Origin: Ulva prolifera
Taxonomy: Eukaryota; Chlorophyta; Ulvophyceae; Ulvales; Ulvaceae
Assembly: GCA_023078555.1 (NCBI GenBank)
Contig: CM041197.1
Coordinates: 7,844,842-7,908,841, forward strand
Reading direction: 5' to 3'
Length of the DNA: 64,000 nt
Shown here: positions 34,101 to 42,772 of the stretch, in pieces
How positions within the stretch are numbered: the stretch's first letter is position 1
Layout of the letters: every line of letters begins with the position of its first letter
Notes under the pieces: generated by a model
Told to the model about the DNA's origin: nothing
The model's input: only the letters and a program-made list of their open reading frames with translations
Databases searched by the model: none
Translations under genes and position numbers: made by a program

Positions 34101-35854
34101 TGTGACCATGATCGTTCACAACATGAGAGGAAAAGGGCACCTGCTGGCTGCTCTGCCCAGTCTGGGAAGAGGAACGTGGTCGGATAACTCGTCCGCCACG
34201 AAGTAACATGCCCGCGGGCTGTTCTTCGTCAGGGAGCTGTTGCTCAGCTTCCCTGTCGACGAATGGCTGCTGATCAGCCTCGCCCTGCCTCTCCTCGCGA
34301 GGAGCGTTGGCGTTAGAGCGATCGGAGTTAGACATCCTGCAGTAGGACGGAGGGTGGTTTGTCGCGCGCAGCAAACTAAACCATGGGATGGCTCGCAAGC
34401 CTACAGGTTGAGAAAATAAACGAACGCATTCGCTTTTCCCAGCGCCGATCATTAAAGCAAGCGTCTCGAATTGTATCTAATAACAATGTGCTACGAGATC
34501 GCCTAATGATGCCTGCGCTTATGACCGCGGTCTGAGCGCCGGCAGAACAGTGGAATGCCCGCCGTGTCTGCGCACAGACTTTGGCCGACGGCTTCCTGAA
34601 CAAGACCGTAAAAGACATAGCGCAAACATTCACCGATACCATGTTAGAAAGGCTATCCTTCGTCAGGTCAGACACGCAGTCCTTACGTCAAGTCAGGAGA
34701 CCAACATCTCATACCTGCTGCGCACAGAGGTAGAACCAGAGAGATGCACGGGGAGACAGAGTACAGCCAGTACCGTGAAACAGTAAGAATAATGGTTACA
34801 GCTCTCCAGTGTGCACAGCCATATATGCACACTGAATAGTCAAGATTACGGCGGGAGATCCTCGCAGGATCTCCCTCACTACTCCGGGACAATCCGGCTG
34901 GCGGCTTACCCCTACACATGATCCGCGGATCATCCGTGCATGGGTGCACCTGTCACCACGCTGCTGCCCGCAGGCGCATGCATTGTGACAAGGTGAAGGA
35001 GGCAATGCAGAATATACAAAAAAGAGAAGCTGAAGCCAAAGAAGCAGAAGACCTTGCTGCTGATGCACCAGCAACCCTGGCTGCAGCAGAAACTGCATTG
35101 GCGGAGGCACAACAACACCTTGCATCATTATCTACACAGTCTGCAGTGTGTACAACAGAATTCTCACAGGCTGTGAGAGGGGTGTGGGCTGCCGACGCAG
35201 CAAAGAGCAAGGCAGAAGAGGAGGCACCGAAAGCAGATGCTGTTGCAAATGCTGCTGCAGAAGCACTTGCCAAAGCAAAGATGGAGATGCAGGAGCTTTT
35301 CAGTGCATGGGTGCCAACATTTATGCCATTCTTTCTGTCTATGGACAACTGCAGGTCATACAGCTTGTATGAGGGCTGCAGCAAAGACAGATTGGTGCAT
35401 GTGATGCCCCTCCTACAGGTGCCCTACCCCAACCTCATGACATCCACCAGTGTGACATGCAATGTGCGTAGTGGCAGCGATTTAGGCTTGGATGATGCCT
35501 GTGCAGATGGTTGCCATCCCTCCCCATGCTCATGACATCCACCAATGTCCTGAGCATGCTATTGGAGCTACAAAGGGATTTGTGACAAACTACATACGTC
35601 GTCATGTTGCGTCAATGAAGAAAATGAGTGACACAGAGCTGCAGCAACTGGTGAGAGAAGGGGCAGCACAATATACAGCTCAAAGCTGGAGAGAGAATAT
35701 GGACAGGCTGATGCAGTGCTTACGGCTCATATCTGCGCCTACAGATGAGTGGGTCACTGTGACGCATCATGCGGGGGCAAGTAGTGCTAAGCGGCGCATG
35801 ACTGAAAAACGCAGGGGCACGGATGGTAATTATTGCTACCCAGACTTCAGCTAG
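28177..35854 (+). CDS. Array coiled-coil protein, unit 2 copy, split by a Copia insertion
   Basis: This is the same gene as at 23406. The Copia element sits inside exon 1 (28423-34990), with the target AGGTG duplicated at 28418-28422 and 34991-34995. The gene resumes at 34996. Its intron is 35419-35506 and its last exon 35507-35854. Because the units to both sides have an uninterrupted exon at the same point, this insertion is younger than the amplification of the array. Confidence 0.6.
28423..28771 (-). repeat. Copia-1 3' LTR
   Basis: This 349-bp LTR matches 34642-34990. It ends TGTGACA and is followed by a purine-rich tract (minus strand) at about 28772-28779. Confidence 0.95.
28789..34452 (-). 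CDS. Copia-1 Gag-Pol polyprotein (1887 aa)
   Basis: A single open frame. In order: Gag with a CCHC zinc knuckle (CFFCKKKGHLRANC), protease (FIIDSGSDIHIVG), an integrase zinc finger (HLSFHQSTW ... CHGCRIGK) and core (HADLAGPI, HTDKGGEFM, NGMIERRIG), a long acidic linker, reverse transcriptase (WVDDLFIFS) and RNase H (SDADFANSADLKS, TTEAELIAMS). Integrase before reverse transcriptase is the Ty1/Copia order. Confidence 0.95.
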   Translation of the reverse strand: MIGAGKSECVRLFSQPVGLRAIPWFSLLRATNHPPSYCRMSNSDRSNANAPREERQGEADQQPFVDREAEQQLPDEEQPAGMLLRGGRVIRPRSSSQTGQSSQQVPFSSHVVNDHGHTESFITLETLTEALRASRGRNEPDLSKGKLPEWNFKTESFVAYEQKVFLWLGQFELDHLLQHAPSADEQRVHARARTQVLMSLPDADRTTVYRMSHLCEAWAYLTAKYRPSTEAEIHRLWSRFNSLSQRNRDVGSYCGEVMSVYTQLEALGADVGQRWLRLKLLEVGEEFNAVRGEVQHSSPHVIIARLTEHADLLKQQRLQARSGPPAGKPGQGWRNQQRGDGPAVAALDAGKAPREETRTCFFCKKKGHLRANCPQRKQAAAKDVCAVELPEEFPDHDALAPWNFIIDSGSDIHIVGNRDMFTEYGPCQRTANPAGPGKIPIMGRGTIQVNLGTYVDEHGNTHPLDVEIPGVYYAPECPYNILSTMGLRHEKIYLDTRRSVLYVPGFGDMATGIEDASKHQELDEDNCRVFAFKMCSLKKPVLEGHPVNRGVVWSDQSSPTSVVADQNQWCHVAAAAIDLKRPNAGGAEVPHDAYLLEPAFLAHLSFHQSTWVLKRMQSNSDFYGDLNLKVDPEPMGNRCHGCRIGKVPAGKISANNRELLGQAKYPGEQLHADLAGPITPVGIGGVKYVLFVMCAFTRYTFIVGLRKKSEAAAMISYIIERIRVNVVKPGEPGVRILHTDKGGEFMVEALKLYLQRRGITHRTTPTADHRCNGMIERRIGIAFEAVRAVLLASGLPLFLWIECLASVIHGHNLTPCSALYHDKLAIMMKAQKAQRDANTAADVQQAERANKRMKKAERDKLREEEKRKWELLTMTELDEFLTRSCDRDIIPYMSFFRDTSVEVFQDLVKQQRPWGVEVYAYPRDDHLRKLSARGMVAYWVGAGLGPSMQRVYAQDVPGGRVVVVRQIMCTTDQMIRHVRKYDASAVVDKREPAEFANSLQVVFEGDDEGVRVTDSDVPSFVTDSTHDGGVLRRLREFSHAPPGHGRVPVMDMTFRQDALPDEAVYSPRFGAGSSAEVLRRDPARETPEVARHTMHRTRAIARAAAHPDVEVPPRVPGQARLSGAPPARTVEYVVTRNARLHDPGIKAASVLPMPSLSSDDSMDDDDDDDGPGIYDEDDADEMEEYTISDDERAAAHQNREAQRVRSGSNSAAASASGAGAVAKPLRGAEGLRPSWEDEPDEIEMESGSELGGEIQAAPSAAVGVDLPDEVRAIPAALPRIKINPLVRRRLVPLAVDVAAVHEPAGSDHASSETVVADIKSPGCNQDTSAAADCGVSGAGLKHQHGEPGEQHSAQRRGSRRAAAARKQKPSDPDLPSMKEGLAGPDRDAWLRAMQEEVEALGEHGTFMLCYLPAGKKAISGKWVFKIKRGPAGEIQRYKARYVARGFSQVEGIDFFETWSPVGSYATLRVLLSIAAQEDLEIRHIDIQCAFLNGDLEEEVFVEQPPYFTDGTARVWKLHKTLYGLKQAAREWHKALVKVLAELGFVCAQSDPGLYVRTTGRCLIFLWVDDLFIFSCSAGLQEIISVILTKFEGRDLGDLSWALGTEITRDRKAKTITMTQRNKIQNLLDKYSMSDCRKSPTPLVPRQQLRSVKEHPDLEKASAAEHSRFMSAVGSIQYIAGVTRPDLSYVAHALARHMSSSLKEHWSAVQHVLRYLQSTKNLGIKFVGSEGHGCLLEAFSDADFANSADLKSVSGMIVRVYGNCVLWRSKKQSIVAGDTTEAELIAMSATANELMWMKQLLLDVKLAPHKPTLWGDNKSANILAVNAVSTDRSKHIRVRHLRVREYVQMDELKVAWVGTVDQLADVFTKVLPGPALQEVRNKLQLVET
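34642..34990 (-). repeat. Copia-1 5' LTR
   Basis: This 349-bp LTR lies directly beside the primer-binding site at 34631-34641. Confidence 0.95.
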
Positions 35855-36194
35855 ATGGTAAGAGAATGGCAATAGGCACTCTGCTAACGCGAATGAACAC
35901 ATTAGCTAATTATACGGGTGTTGTGGTGGAAGCATACCGGTAAATCTGCAGGATCGACGACCATCCCTGTCCAACCGCCTCGGTGCCACGGCCTGCCCTG
36001 CCGGCGCACAGTCCTGTATATCGTCCGAGATCTCCTGCACATCGCTCTAAAATTAAACCTTTACACCAGTTGTATATGCCTAATCGCATGTGATCGCCCT
36101 GAGCCTGCTCCTATTGACGACGACACTCAACGAGCACGAGCGGATAGAGAGAAACAGATCGTGCCACGAGAACAGGTACCACACACTTCAGGCT

Positions 36195-36380
36195 ATGGAA
36201 CAACTGAATCGCTGTGCGTGCATGAGTTCAGCGGCCGCGATAGTTCAACGAATCACACGAAAACAGCGTGGCAAAGCCCACGCTCAGGCAAAAATCAAGC
36301 TAACCATCGACACGCGAATTCGGTCCTGGGCAGATGCACATCATTGTATATGCTTCGCCCATTCTAAAGGCATACAGTGA
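36195..36380 (+). CDS. Small basic ORF crossing the unit 2/unit 3 boundary (61 aa)
   Basis: This is the same ORF as at 24851 with one visible change (T to A near 36251, Phe to Ile). Coding status is uncertain. Confidence 0.35.
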   Translation: MEQLNRCACMSSAAAIVQRITRKQRGKAHAQAKIKLTIDTRIRSWADAHHCICFAHSKGIQ

Positions 36381-37323
36381 TGACGTTGAGGTTGTGCTAT
36401 GATGCTCATGGCCTGTGGACTCACAAATGCGTGCAATGGGTGTGCTGCCCGAATTTTCAGCACGCATGAATGGCAGCACATACTAGACATATAGCAGCTC
36501 GGTGCTCGCAGCCCGGAATTGCCCGGCCTTTTGACAAACTGTCACACCTGCTCCTGTCTCTCCACTGTGACGCTGCTTCGTCTACTTGTGCAAGGATCAC
36601 AGTAACACCGACATCAACAATCACATCACTCAGCAATATTTTCACACAGTCAAGCGAGGCACTACAGCGGCCGCGATCGCAACAGAATGCAGCAACACGC
36701 TATTGCTGCTATGTGCTACAAGGGCAGCTATAGCCCACCATATCATGCTCTACAAAGTGCTGTGAATTTGGGCGCCCGTTTTGCACATCCCTGTTCGCCC
36801 GCCCCAGCCATCGCTGCGGATCGGGCGTGCCCTCGCAATTTTCACGCGGTGTTTACAAGTTCTCCCCTGCTCTGTGGTGGCTTGGGGTGCGCTGTGCACG
36901 CCTGCTGGCTGCTCTGCTACTCATTTGGCCCAACCTATGGATTCTCGATGGTTAGCTTCCATTCTAGCCGAGCCTGGGTGCCACCCTGAGCACCATGGCC
37001 TCAGCTACAGGCCATTTGCGTTGCGGCCTGCTTCAAACTCATTAGGTATGGATGATGTATCTGCACCGGTGATGCTACGGAAAATTCTTCACTGAATTCT
37101 TTTCACGGACTGGATAGCATGTACGTGTCCACCGGGGACACATGCTAGTACTGCAGGCATTTGCATTAAGCCCTGGACGTAACACAGCATAAACGATGTG
37201 CGAAATGGCTGCAAGCATGACAAATTGCAGCGTGTGGTGTCGGCTTTGACTGCTGTGTCGCATACCGCACCTTCGGCAACGCACCAGGCGCTCGTGGCAG
37301 CATGCATCGTCACTGTTGCAAAT

Positions 37324-38895
37324 ATGGCTCCGTCGTACAAACGGCTGAGCGCTAGAACTCGATCTCATCTCGTGAATATCGTTTCAAGTTTCTTGAACGA
37401 GGACGACTTGAAAAAGGCATCAAAAGGCGCATTCGAGAAGGAGAATTTCCTCAGCGATACCGGGAAAAAACAATATCGCCAGTCCCCGATCTCCAGTGCC
37501 GTGGCTCTGATTTGTAATGACGCTGAACTCCTCGAACAGTTGGAGTTTCCATCGCAGCAGCCAGTTTCAGAGAAGGTGACGGTGTCTGTCAAGAATGCAT
37601 GTGCCTATTGGTTCTGGCAGGTCGCAAAGTGCAAGCGTCAAAGCTTCCAAGACAAGCCCCGCAGAACAAAAGCCGACTGGAATTTACACTACAACGACTT
37701 TCAGATCTTGGGGCACTTGTTGACGACCGTGGAGTGGCTGGACTCGCAACGCAATTGGCGACGTTATGGCAGTCTCGAGCACATGCTGCAGGATGGGTTG
37801 CACATACTGGAGACGGGCGTGGGCGTCTCGAGCGAGAAGCTGGTGGAGCTGCAGCTCCACGTGGATGAACTGAGACGCATCAAGGAGAAAGCAACTGGTC
37901 GTGCACATGATAACCTGGACATACTGCTCCCCCGTGTCTGCGCGAAGTGCAGGTGCAGCACCGAACCCAGACGTCGCACCTGTAGCCATCCTCTGGTGGC
38001 GCACGTAGCCATCCTCTGGCGCAACATGCATGTGTTGTCTTGGGGCACATGTGGACATCCTCTGGGGCACATGTATAGTGTGCATGCATGCTGGTGGTGA
38101 TGCAGGCTCAAGATGTCCAAGGAGCAGTTCAAGTGCCCACGGGAGTACTCAAAAGCTGTAGAGTGTGCAAGGACGTGGCGCGGGCTCGAACCAATGCTAT
38201 GCTACTTCTTCGCCAAAACGTATCCGAAAAGCAACGGCAAGATCAGCAGGTACACTGCAGCGTGGGAGAAGCATCTGATGTTGTCGCACGTTCCGGATGT
38301 GAGCGACGACATGCAAAAATCAGAATTTGCAGCTGTGGGCGACGTCAGATGTGCCTGGGACAAGTTCATAACACATGCCACAGCTGCGGGCCTGTACGTC
38401 TTACGCAGGACCACCTCGGTGTTCGATCTGCAGTGGTACATGGACGGGTTCACGGTGTATCACTGCCGAGCTAACGATGCCATCGGTAACATTGTATTCG
38501 TGAGGAGGGGAGAATGCCTGCCAGTATACGTTCATGAGGACTGTGGCCAGTCTCCCGCATCAAAGCAAGTTTCGAAGCAGCACTACTTCCTGGTTGTGGG
38601 GCCAGGGGGGGTGCTTGTTTGTTGTGCGATGAGGAGTGCCACCACACTCTCGCACGAGGGCCAGAGCTCCAGTCCTGCGAAGCGAAAGGCAGACGACCAA
38701 TTCGAGTTCTGGTACGACTTGATCCCCAAGATGTTGGCCCCTGGAGACCTGGGTGATGAGGACCTGGAAGAAGTTCGCTGCCGAATGGCTGGCACGAGAT
38801 GGGTGGTGTGCTCCCCTGTACATGTGTGGATACCAGGCAACATTGTATATGGCAGGACAATACGCATTGTGTTGTTTGTTTTACAAGCTACCTGA
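37324..38895 (+). CDS. Array protein P1, unit 3 (472 aa, two exons), function unknown
   Basis: This is the same gene as in unit 2, in the uninterrupted unit. Exon A is 37324-37952, the intron 37953-38105 and exon B 38106-38895. The few substitutions between units leave the reading frame untouched. Exon B contains WYMDGFTVYHCRAND and QFEFWYDLIPKML. There is no signal peptide. The conserved frame in all units suggests that it was functional when the array formed, though the array may be too young for this to show selection. Confidence 0.6.
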
Positions 38896-39520
38896 CCACT
38901 TGCGTGTCCAGTACAGTATGCAGCTGTTCTGTCCATGCCTGGTGACCTGCAGCCATATCGCACCAGCGCAGGCGCATGAACTGCATGCCCTCATTCTGCA
39001 CCAGAGCAGCTTTATGACAGTCGCGCTGCACAGTTGCATTGAAGCTATCATTGAGGCACAGGCCATACTGCCTAGGCTTGTGCTCATGATCAATGCCATC
39101 TAATTCTATCACGATTAGCTGTCCGATTGCTGTGGCATGCAAAGGTATCAGAACAACATCACATCTTGTGCCATGCAACGGTAGCTGCACGCAGATCACG
39201 TACGCTTCAGTTCTAGCATGCACAATTCTCTTTACCTGTTCTAGCATCAAGCACTCTTGCCTGTTTCTACCACCCTGTTGCTCACACACACTGCATTTAT
39301 ATTTTCCATCCTTGCGTAGCTGCGCACACGTATACTCCTTGGACCTGACCAACAGGCAGCCACAAGCGGCTGCTGCGACAGGTACAAGGTCTCCTGTTTG
39401 AAAATCCCACCATCTCCTGGGAGGTGTGTCCCTGTTCAGGACCAGCCAGAATGGCCTGGGTAAGTCCACAATGAAGCCTCTTGCATTTCCTTGCTGCAAT
39501 AGCTGACCCTGCACAACCAC
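38888..39520 (-). CDS. PD-(D/E)XK nuclease with Cys-rich zinc-ribbon-like region, unit 3
   Basis: This is the unit 3 copy, in the only uninterrupted unit. Its predicted product matches those of units 1 and 2. Like them it lacks an ATG near the start. It lies between P1 (ending 38895) and the coiled-coil gene (starting 39521). Confidence 0.65.
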   Translation of the reverse strand: MVVQGQLLQQGNARGFIVDLPRPFWLVLNRDTPPRRWWDFQTGDLVPVAAAACGCLLVRSKEYTCAQLRKDGKYKCSVCEQQGGRNRQECLMLEQVKRIVHARTEAYVICVQLPLHGTRCDVVLIPLHATAIGQLIVIELDGIDHEHKPRQYGLCLNDSFNATVQRDCHKAALVQNEGMQFMRLRWCDMAAGHQAWTEQLHTVLDTQVVR

Positions 39521-40625
39521 ATGCAGACTCAGGATGGCAGGGAGTCAGAGGGTCTGGTGAAGGCTGAATTCCAGGCTGTGATGCAATATTTAATCGTGCC
39601 TCTCATACAGAAGGAGGTGCAGAGGCTGGTGGATACCAATGCACCCACGTTTTCAGGAAAACCCATCAAGGACATTGTAGAGGAGTGGAGAGAAAAGCTG
39701 CAAGGGGCCTACCACTGTCTGACACAGCAGCATTGGGTCTGTGATTGCCCCAGCCCCAAGCAGGTGAAGGAGGCAATGCAGAATATACAAAAAAGAGAAG
39801 CTGAAGCCAAAGAAGCAGAAGACCTTGCTGCTGATGCACCAGCAACCCTGGCTGCAGCAGAAACTGCATTGGCGGAGGCACAACAACACCTTGCATCATT
39901 ATCTACACAGTCTGCAGTGTGTACAACAGAATTCTCACAGGCTGTGAGAGGGGTGTGGGCTGCCGACGCAGCAAAGAGCAAGGCAGAAGAGGAGGCACCG
40001 AAAGCAGATGCTGTTGCAAATGCTGCTGCAGAAGCACTTGCCAAAGCAAAGATGGAGATGCAGGAGCTTTTCAGTGCATGGGTGCCAACATTTATGCCAT
40101 TCTTTCTGTCTATGGACAACTGCAGGTCATACAGCTTGTATGAGGGCTGCAGCAAAGACAGATTGGTGCATGTGATGCCCCTCCTACAGGTGCCCTACCC
40201 CAACCTCATGACATCCACCAGTGTGACATGCAATGTGCGTAGTGGCAGCGATTTAGGCTTGGATGATGCCTGTGCAGATGGTTGCCATCCCTCCCCATGC
40301 TCATGACATCCACCAATGTCCTGAGCATGCTATTGGAGCTACAAAGGGATTTGTGACAAACTACATACGTCGTCATGTTGCGTCAATGAAGAAAATGAGT
40401 GACACAGAGCTGCAGCAACTGGTGAGAGAAGGGGCAGCACAATATACAGCTCAAAGCTGGAGAGAGAATATGGACAGGCTGATGCAGTGCTTACGGCTCA
40501 TATCTGCGCCTACAGATGAGTGGGTCACTGTGACGCATCATGCGGGGGCAAGTAGTGCTAAGCGGCGCATGACTGAAAAACGCAGGGGCACGGATGGTAA
40601 TTATTGCTACCCAGACTTCAGCTAG
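39521..40625 (+). CDS. Array coiled-coil protein (about 338 aa, two exons), unit 3
   Basis: This is the uninterrupted copy in unit 3. Exon 1 is 39521-40189, the intron 40190-40277 and exon 2 40278-40625. The intron and the start of exon 2 carry a short internal duplication around CTCATGACATCCACCA, which may have helped to create the intron borders. Otherwise it is as described for unit 1. Confidence 0.6.
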
Positions 40626-40965
40626 ATGGTAAGAGAATGGCAATAGGCACTCTGCTAACGCGAATGAACACATTAGCTAATTATACGGGTGTTGTGGTGG
40701 AAGCATACCGGTAAATCTGCAGGATCGACGACCATCCCTGTCCAACCGCCTCGGTGCCACGGCCTGCCCTGCCGGCGCACAGTCCTGTATATCGTCCGAG
40801 ATCTCCTGCACATCGCTCTAAAATTAAACCTTTACACCAGTTGTATATGCCTAATCGCATGTGATCGCCCTGAGCCTGCTCCTATTGACGACGACACTCA
40901 ACGAGCACGAGCGGATAGAGAGAAACAGATCGTGCCACGAGAACAGGTACCACACACTTCAGGCT

Positions 40966-41151
40966 ATGGAACAACTGAATCGCTGTGCGTGCATGAGTTC
41001 AGCGGCCGCGATAGTTCAACGATTCACACGAAAACAGCGTGGCAAAGCCCACGCTCAGGCAAAAATCAAGCTAACCATCGACACGCGAATTCGGTCCTGG
41101 GCAGATGCACATCATTGTATATGCTTCGCCCATTCTAAAGGCATACAGTGA
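40966..41151 (+). CDS. Small basic ORF crossing the unit 3/unit 4 boundary (61 aa)
   Basis: This is the third junction copy, matching that at 24851. It survives here because the partial fourth unit includes its 3' half. Coding status is uncertain. Confidence 0.35.
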   Translation: MEQLNRCACMSSAAAIVQRFTRKQRGKAHAQAKIKLTIDTRIRSWADAHHCICFAHSKGIQ

Positions 41152-41740
41152 TGACGTTGAGGTTGTGCTATGATGCTCATGGCCTGTGGACTCACAAATG
41201 CGTGCAATGGGTGTGCTGCCCGAATTTTCAGCACGCATGAATGGCAGCACATACTAGACATATAGCAGCTCGGTGCTCGCAGCCCGGAATTGCCCGGCCT
41301 TTTGACAAACTGTCACACCTGCTCCTGTCTCTCCACTGTGACGCTGCTTCGTCTACTTGTGCAAGGATCACAGTAACACCGACATCAACAATCACATCAC
41401 TCAGCAATATTTTCACACAGTCAAGCGAGGCACTACAGCGGCCGCGATCGCAACAGAATGCAGCAACACGCTATTGCTGCTATGTGCTACAAGGGCAGCT
41501 ATAGCCCACCATATCATGCTCTACAAAGTGCTGTGAATTTGGGCGCCCGTTTTGCACATCCCTGTTCGCCCGCCCCAGCCATCGCTGCGGATCGGGCGTG
41601 CCCTCGCAATTTTCACGCGGTGTTTACAAGTTCTCCCCTGCTCTGTGGTGGCTTGGGGTGCGCTGTGCACGCCTGCTGGCTGCTCTGCTACTCATTTGGC
41701 CCAACCTATGGATTCTCGATGGTTAGCTTCCATTCTAGCC
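41056..41740 (+). repeat. Partial fourth unit of the array (685 bp)
   Basis: This matches 10328-11012, 24941-25625 and 36285-36969 and then diverges abruptly into unique DNA beginning GACACGCAG. With the first unit it forms the long terminal direct repeat of the whole array. Its ends are CAGG and AGCC, not TG and CA. Confidence 0.9.
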
Positions 41741-41745
41741 GACAC

Positions 41746-42600
41746 GCAGATCGTGTTGTGCGCCATGGCCATGCATACCGCCCTAGCGAAGGCCCCCAGT
41801 TGCCGACGCGATCCACTGGCATGTGTACCCTGGGATGCTCTTGTCAACCTTGGGATGCGCTTGTCAAGGTGCTCAAACATCTTCCAGCGTCCTCGCGTCC
41901 TTTCCGAGCCAGCTGCATGAGCTCGAGCTCGTGAGTCGTGTCTTCTGCAGGAACTGTTCACTGACTTCATGCTGGCCCTTCCAAGCCATATGATAGACAG
42001 AACTTCATGAAGGTAGAATGCTAGATTTGTCGACGATGTGAGAGCGGGCGAACACGGACGGTGGCAGCAGCTGCGCATGCAGGTGATTGCGTGCACCCGT
42101 CGTAACCACGTGCACAACACACAGCATCTATCCAATGGAAAGTGTCTATGTTCAAGGTCATGCATCACCATGCAGCCTTTGCTTTCGAGGTGAGACTCCG
42201 CCGCAGCTGCTGTGACTGTGTTTTGTGTGCTTTGCATCACCCTGGTACCAGGGTGGACCTCAGCACGGCGTATCCATCCCAGGCATGGTGCTGCGCCCCA
42301 TTCAACCCCCGCCGCGAGCGGATCCGGGTCGACATAGTTTCCAATAACCTGGAGATTGTCGGTCGAGCAGCCGTCGCACTTGGATGAGGTCGTTGCACAG
42401 CGACTCTTCAACCCATACGACCGCTGGGAGGCATGCACATCCGGTGCTGCCAGCATTCCTCGACCCGGCTACAGTCGCGGCGCTCGTGTGTGGCTGTGGC
42501 GGCAATCCCCGACCGCTGCATGTTCTCCACATGACGCTGCCGCAAAGGAAATCGGCAGGGCAGTACTGGCAGGGACATGTGGCAGGGAGTGGGGGAATAG
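41746..42600. other. Flank right of the array; no secure gene
   Basis: This is unique DNA. On the minus strand a stretch at about 42250-42430 reads through NLQVIGNYVDPDPLAAGVEW and looks protein-like, but other frames are open too and I could not set borders. Nothing else is recognisable. Confidence 0.35.
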
Positions 42601-42602
42601 TA

Positions 42603-42720
42603 TCAATGCGGTTGCACATGCACCACGAATGCAAACGGCTTGCCGTCGTCACAACAGTACACCGCCAAGCTCTCATAGTTCCGGATGACGTAGGTGTACA
42701 AATGTTCTAGAGGCAAATTT
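42603..42720 (-). CDS. Possible exon, unrecognised
   Basis: The minus strand reads LYTYVIRNYESLAVYCCDDG then KPFAFVVHV before a stop at 42603. The residue pattern looks like a folded protein, but no borders, start or family can be given. It may belong with the protein-like stretch at 42250-42430. Confidence 0.25.
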
Positions 42721-42772
42721 ACCGCTCCGCTTCGCCACCCATGCCCTCCACACCAGGAGTATGTATGCATGA

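Larger units (their letters stand above)
28423..34990 (-). mobile_element. Ty1/Copia LTR retrotransposon (Copia-1), looks whole
   Basis: This 6568-bp element on the minus strand is inserted in exon 1 of the coiled-coil gene of array unit 2. Its LTRs of 349 bp lie at 28423-28771 and 34642-34990 and appear identical. The target duplication is AGGTG, and the empty site is seen in units 1 and 3. The primer-binding site next to the right LTR reads TGGTATCGGTGA on the minus strand. One long open frame encodes the whole Gag-Pol. It looks whole and very young. Confidence 0.95.
10328..41740 (+). repeat. Tandem array of a 4771-bp coding unit (3.14 units)
   Basis: Unit starts (CAGGCAAAAATCAAGC) are at 10328, 24941, 36285 and 41056. 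After subtracting the two LTR insertions with their 5-bp duplications (9842 and 6573 bp), each spacing is exactly 4771 bp. The last copy stops after 685 bp, so the array ends with the same 685 bp with which it begins. I see only isolated substitutions between units, for example G/A near 11280 versus 25893, C/T near 24029 versus 35370 and T/C near 24617 versus 35962. Each unit carries the same four ORF regions described separately. No reverse transcriptase, transposase, Rep or capsid is recognisable. It could be a concatemer of a circular element, an element with terminal direct repeats, or an amplified gene cluster. Confidence 0.93.

Noticed and set aside
10328-41740. The array as a LARD or non-autonomous LTR element with 685-bp LTRs
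   Set aside because: The 685-bp repeat lacks TG/CA ends and has no primer-binding site or polypurine tract of the kind seen in the three real LTR elements. The 5-bp duplication alone is not enough.
10328-41740. The array as ribosomal DNA or a Helitron
   Set aside because: No rRNA-like sequence is visible. There is no Rep or helicase, and the candidate 5-bp target duplication argues against a Helitron.
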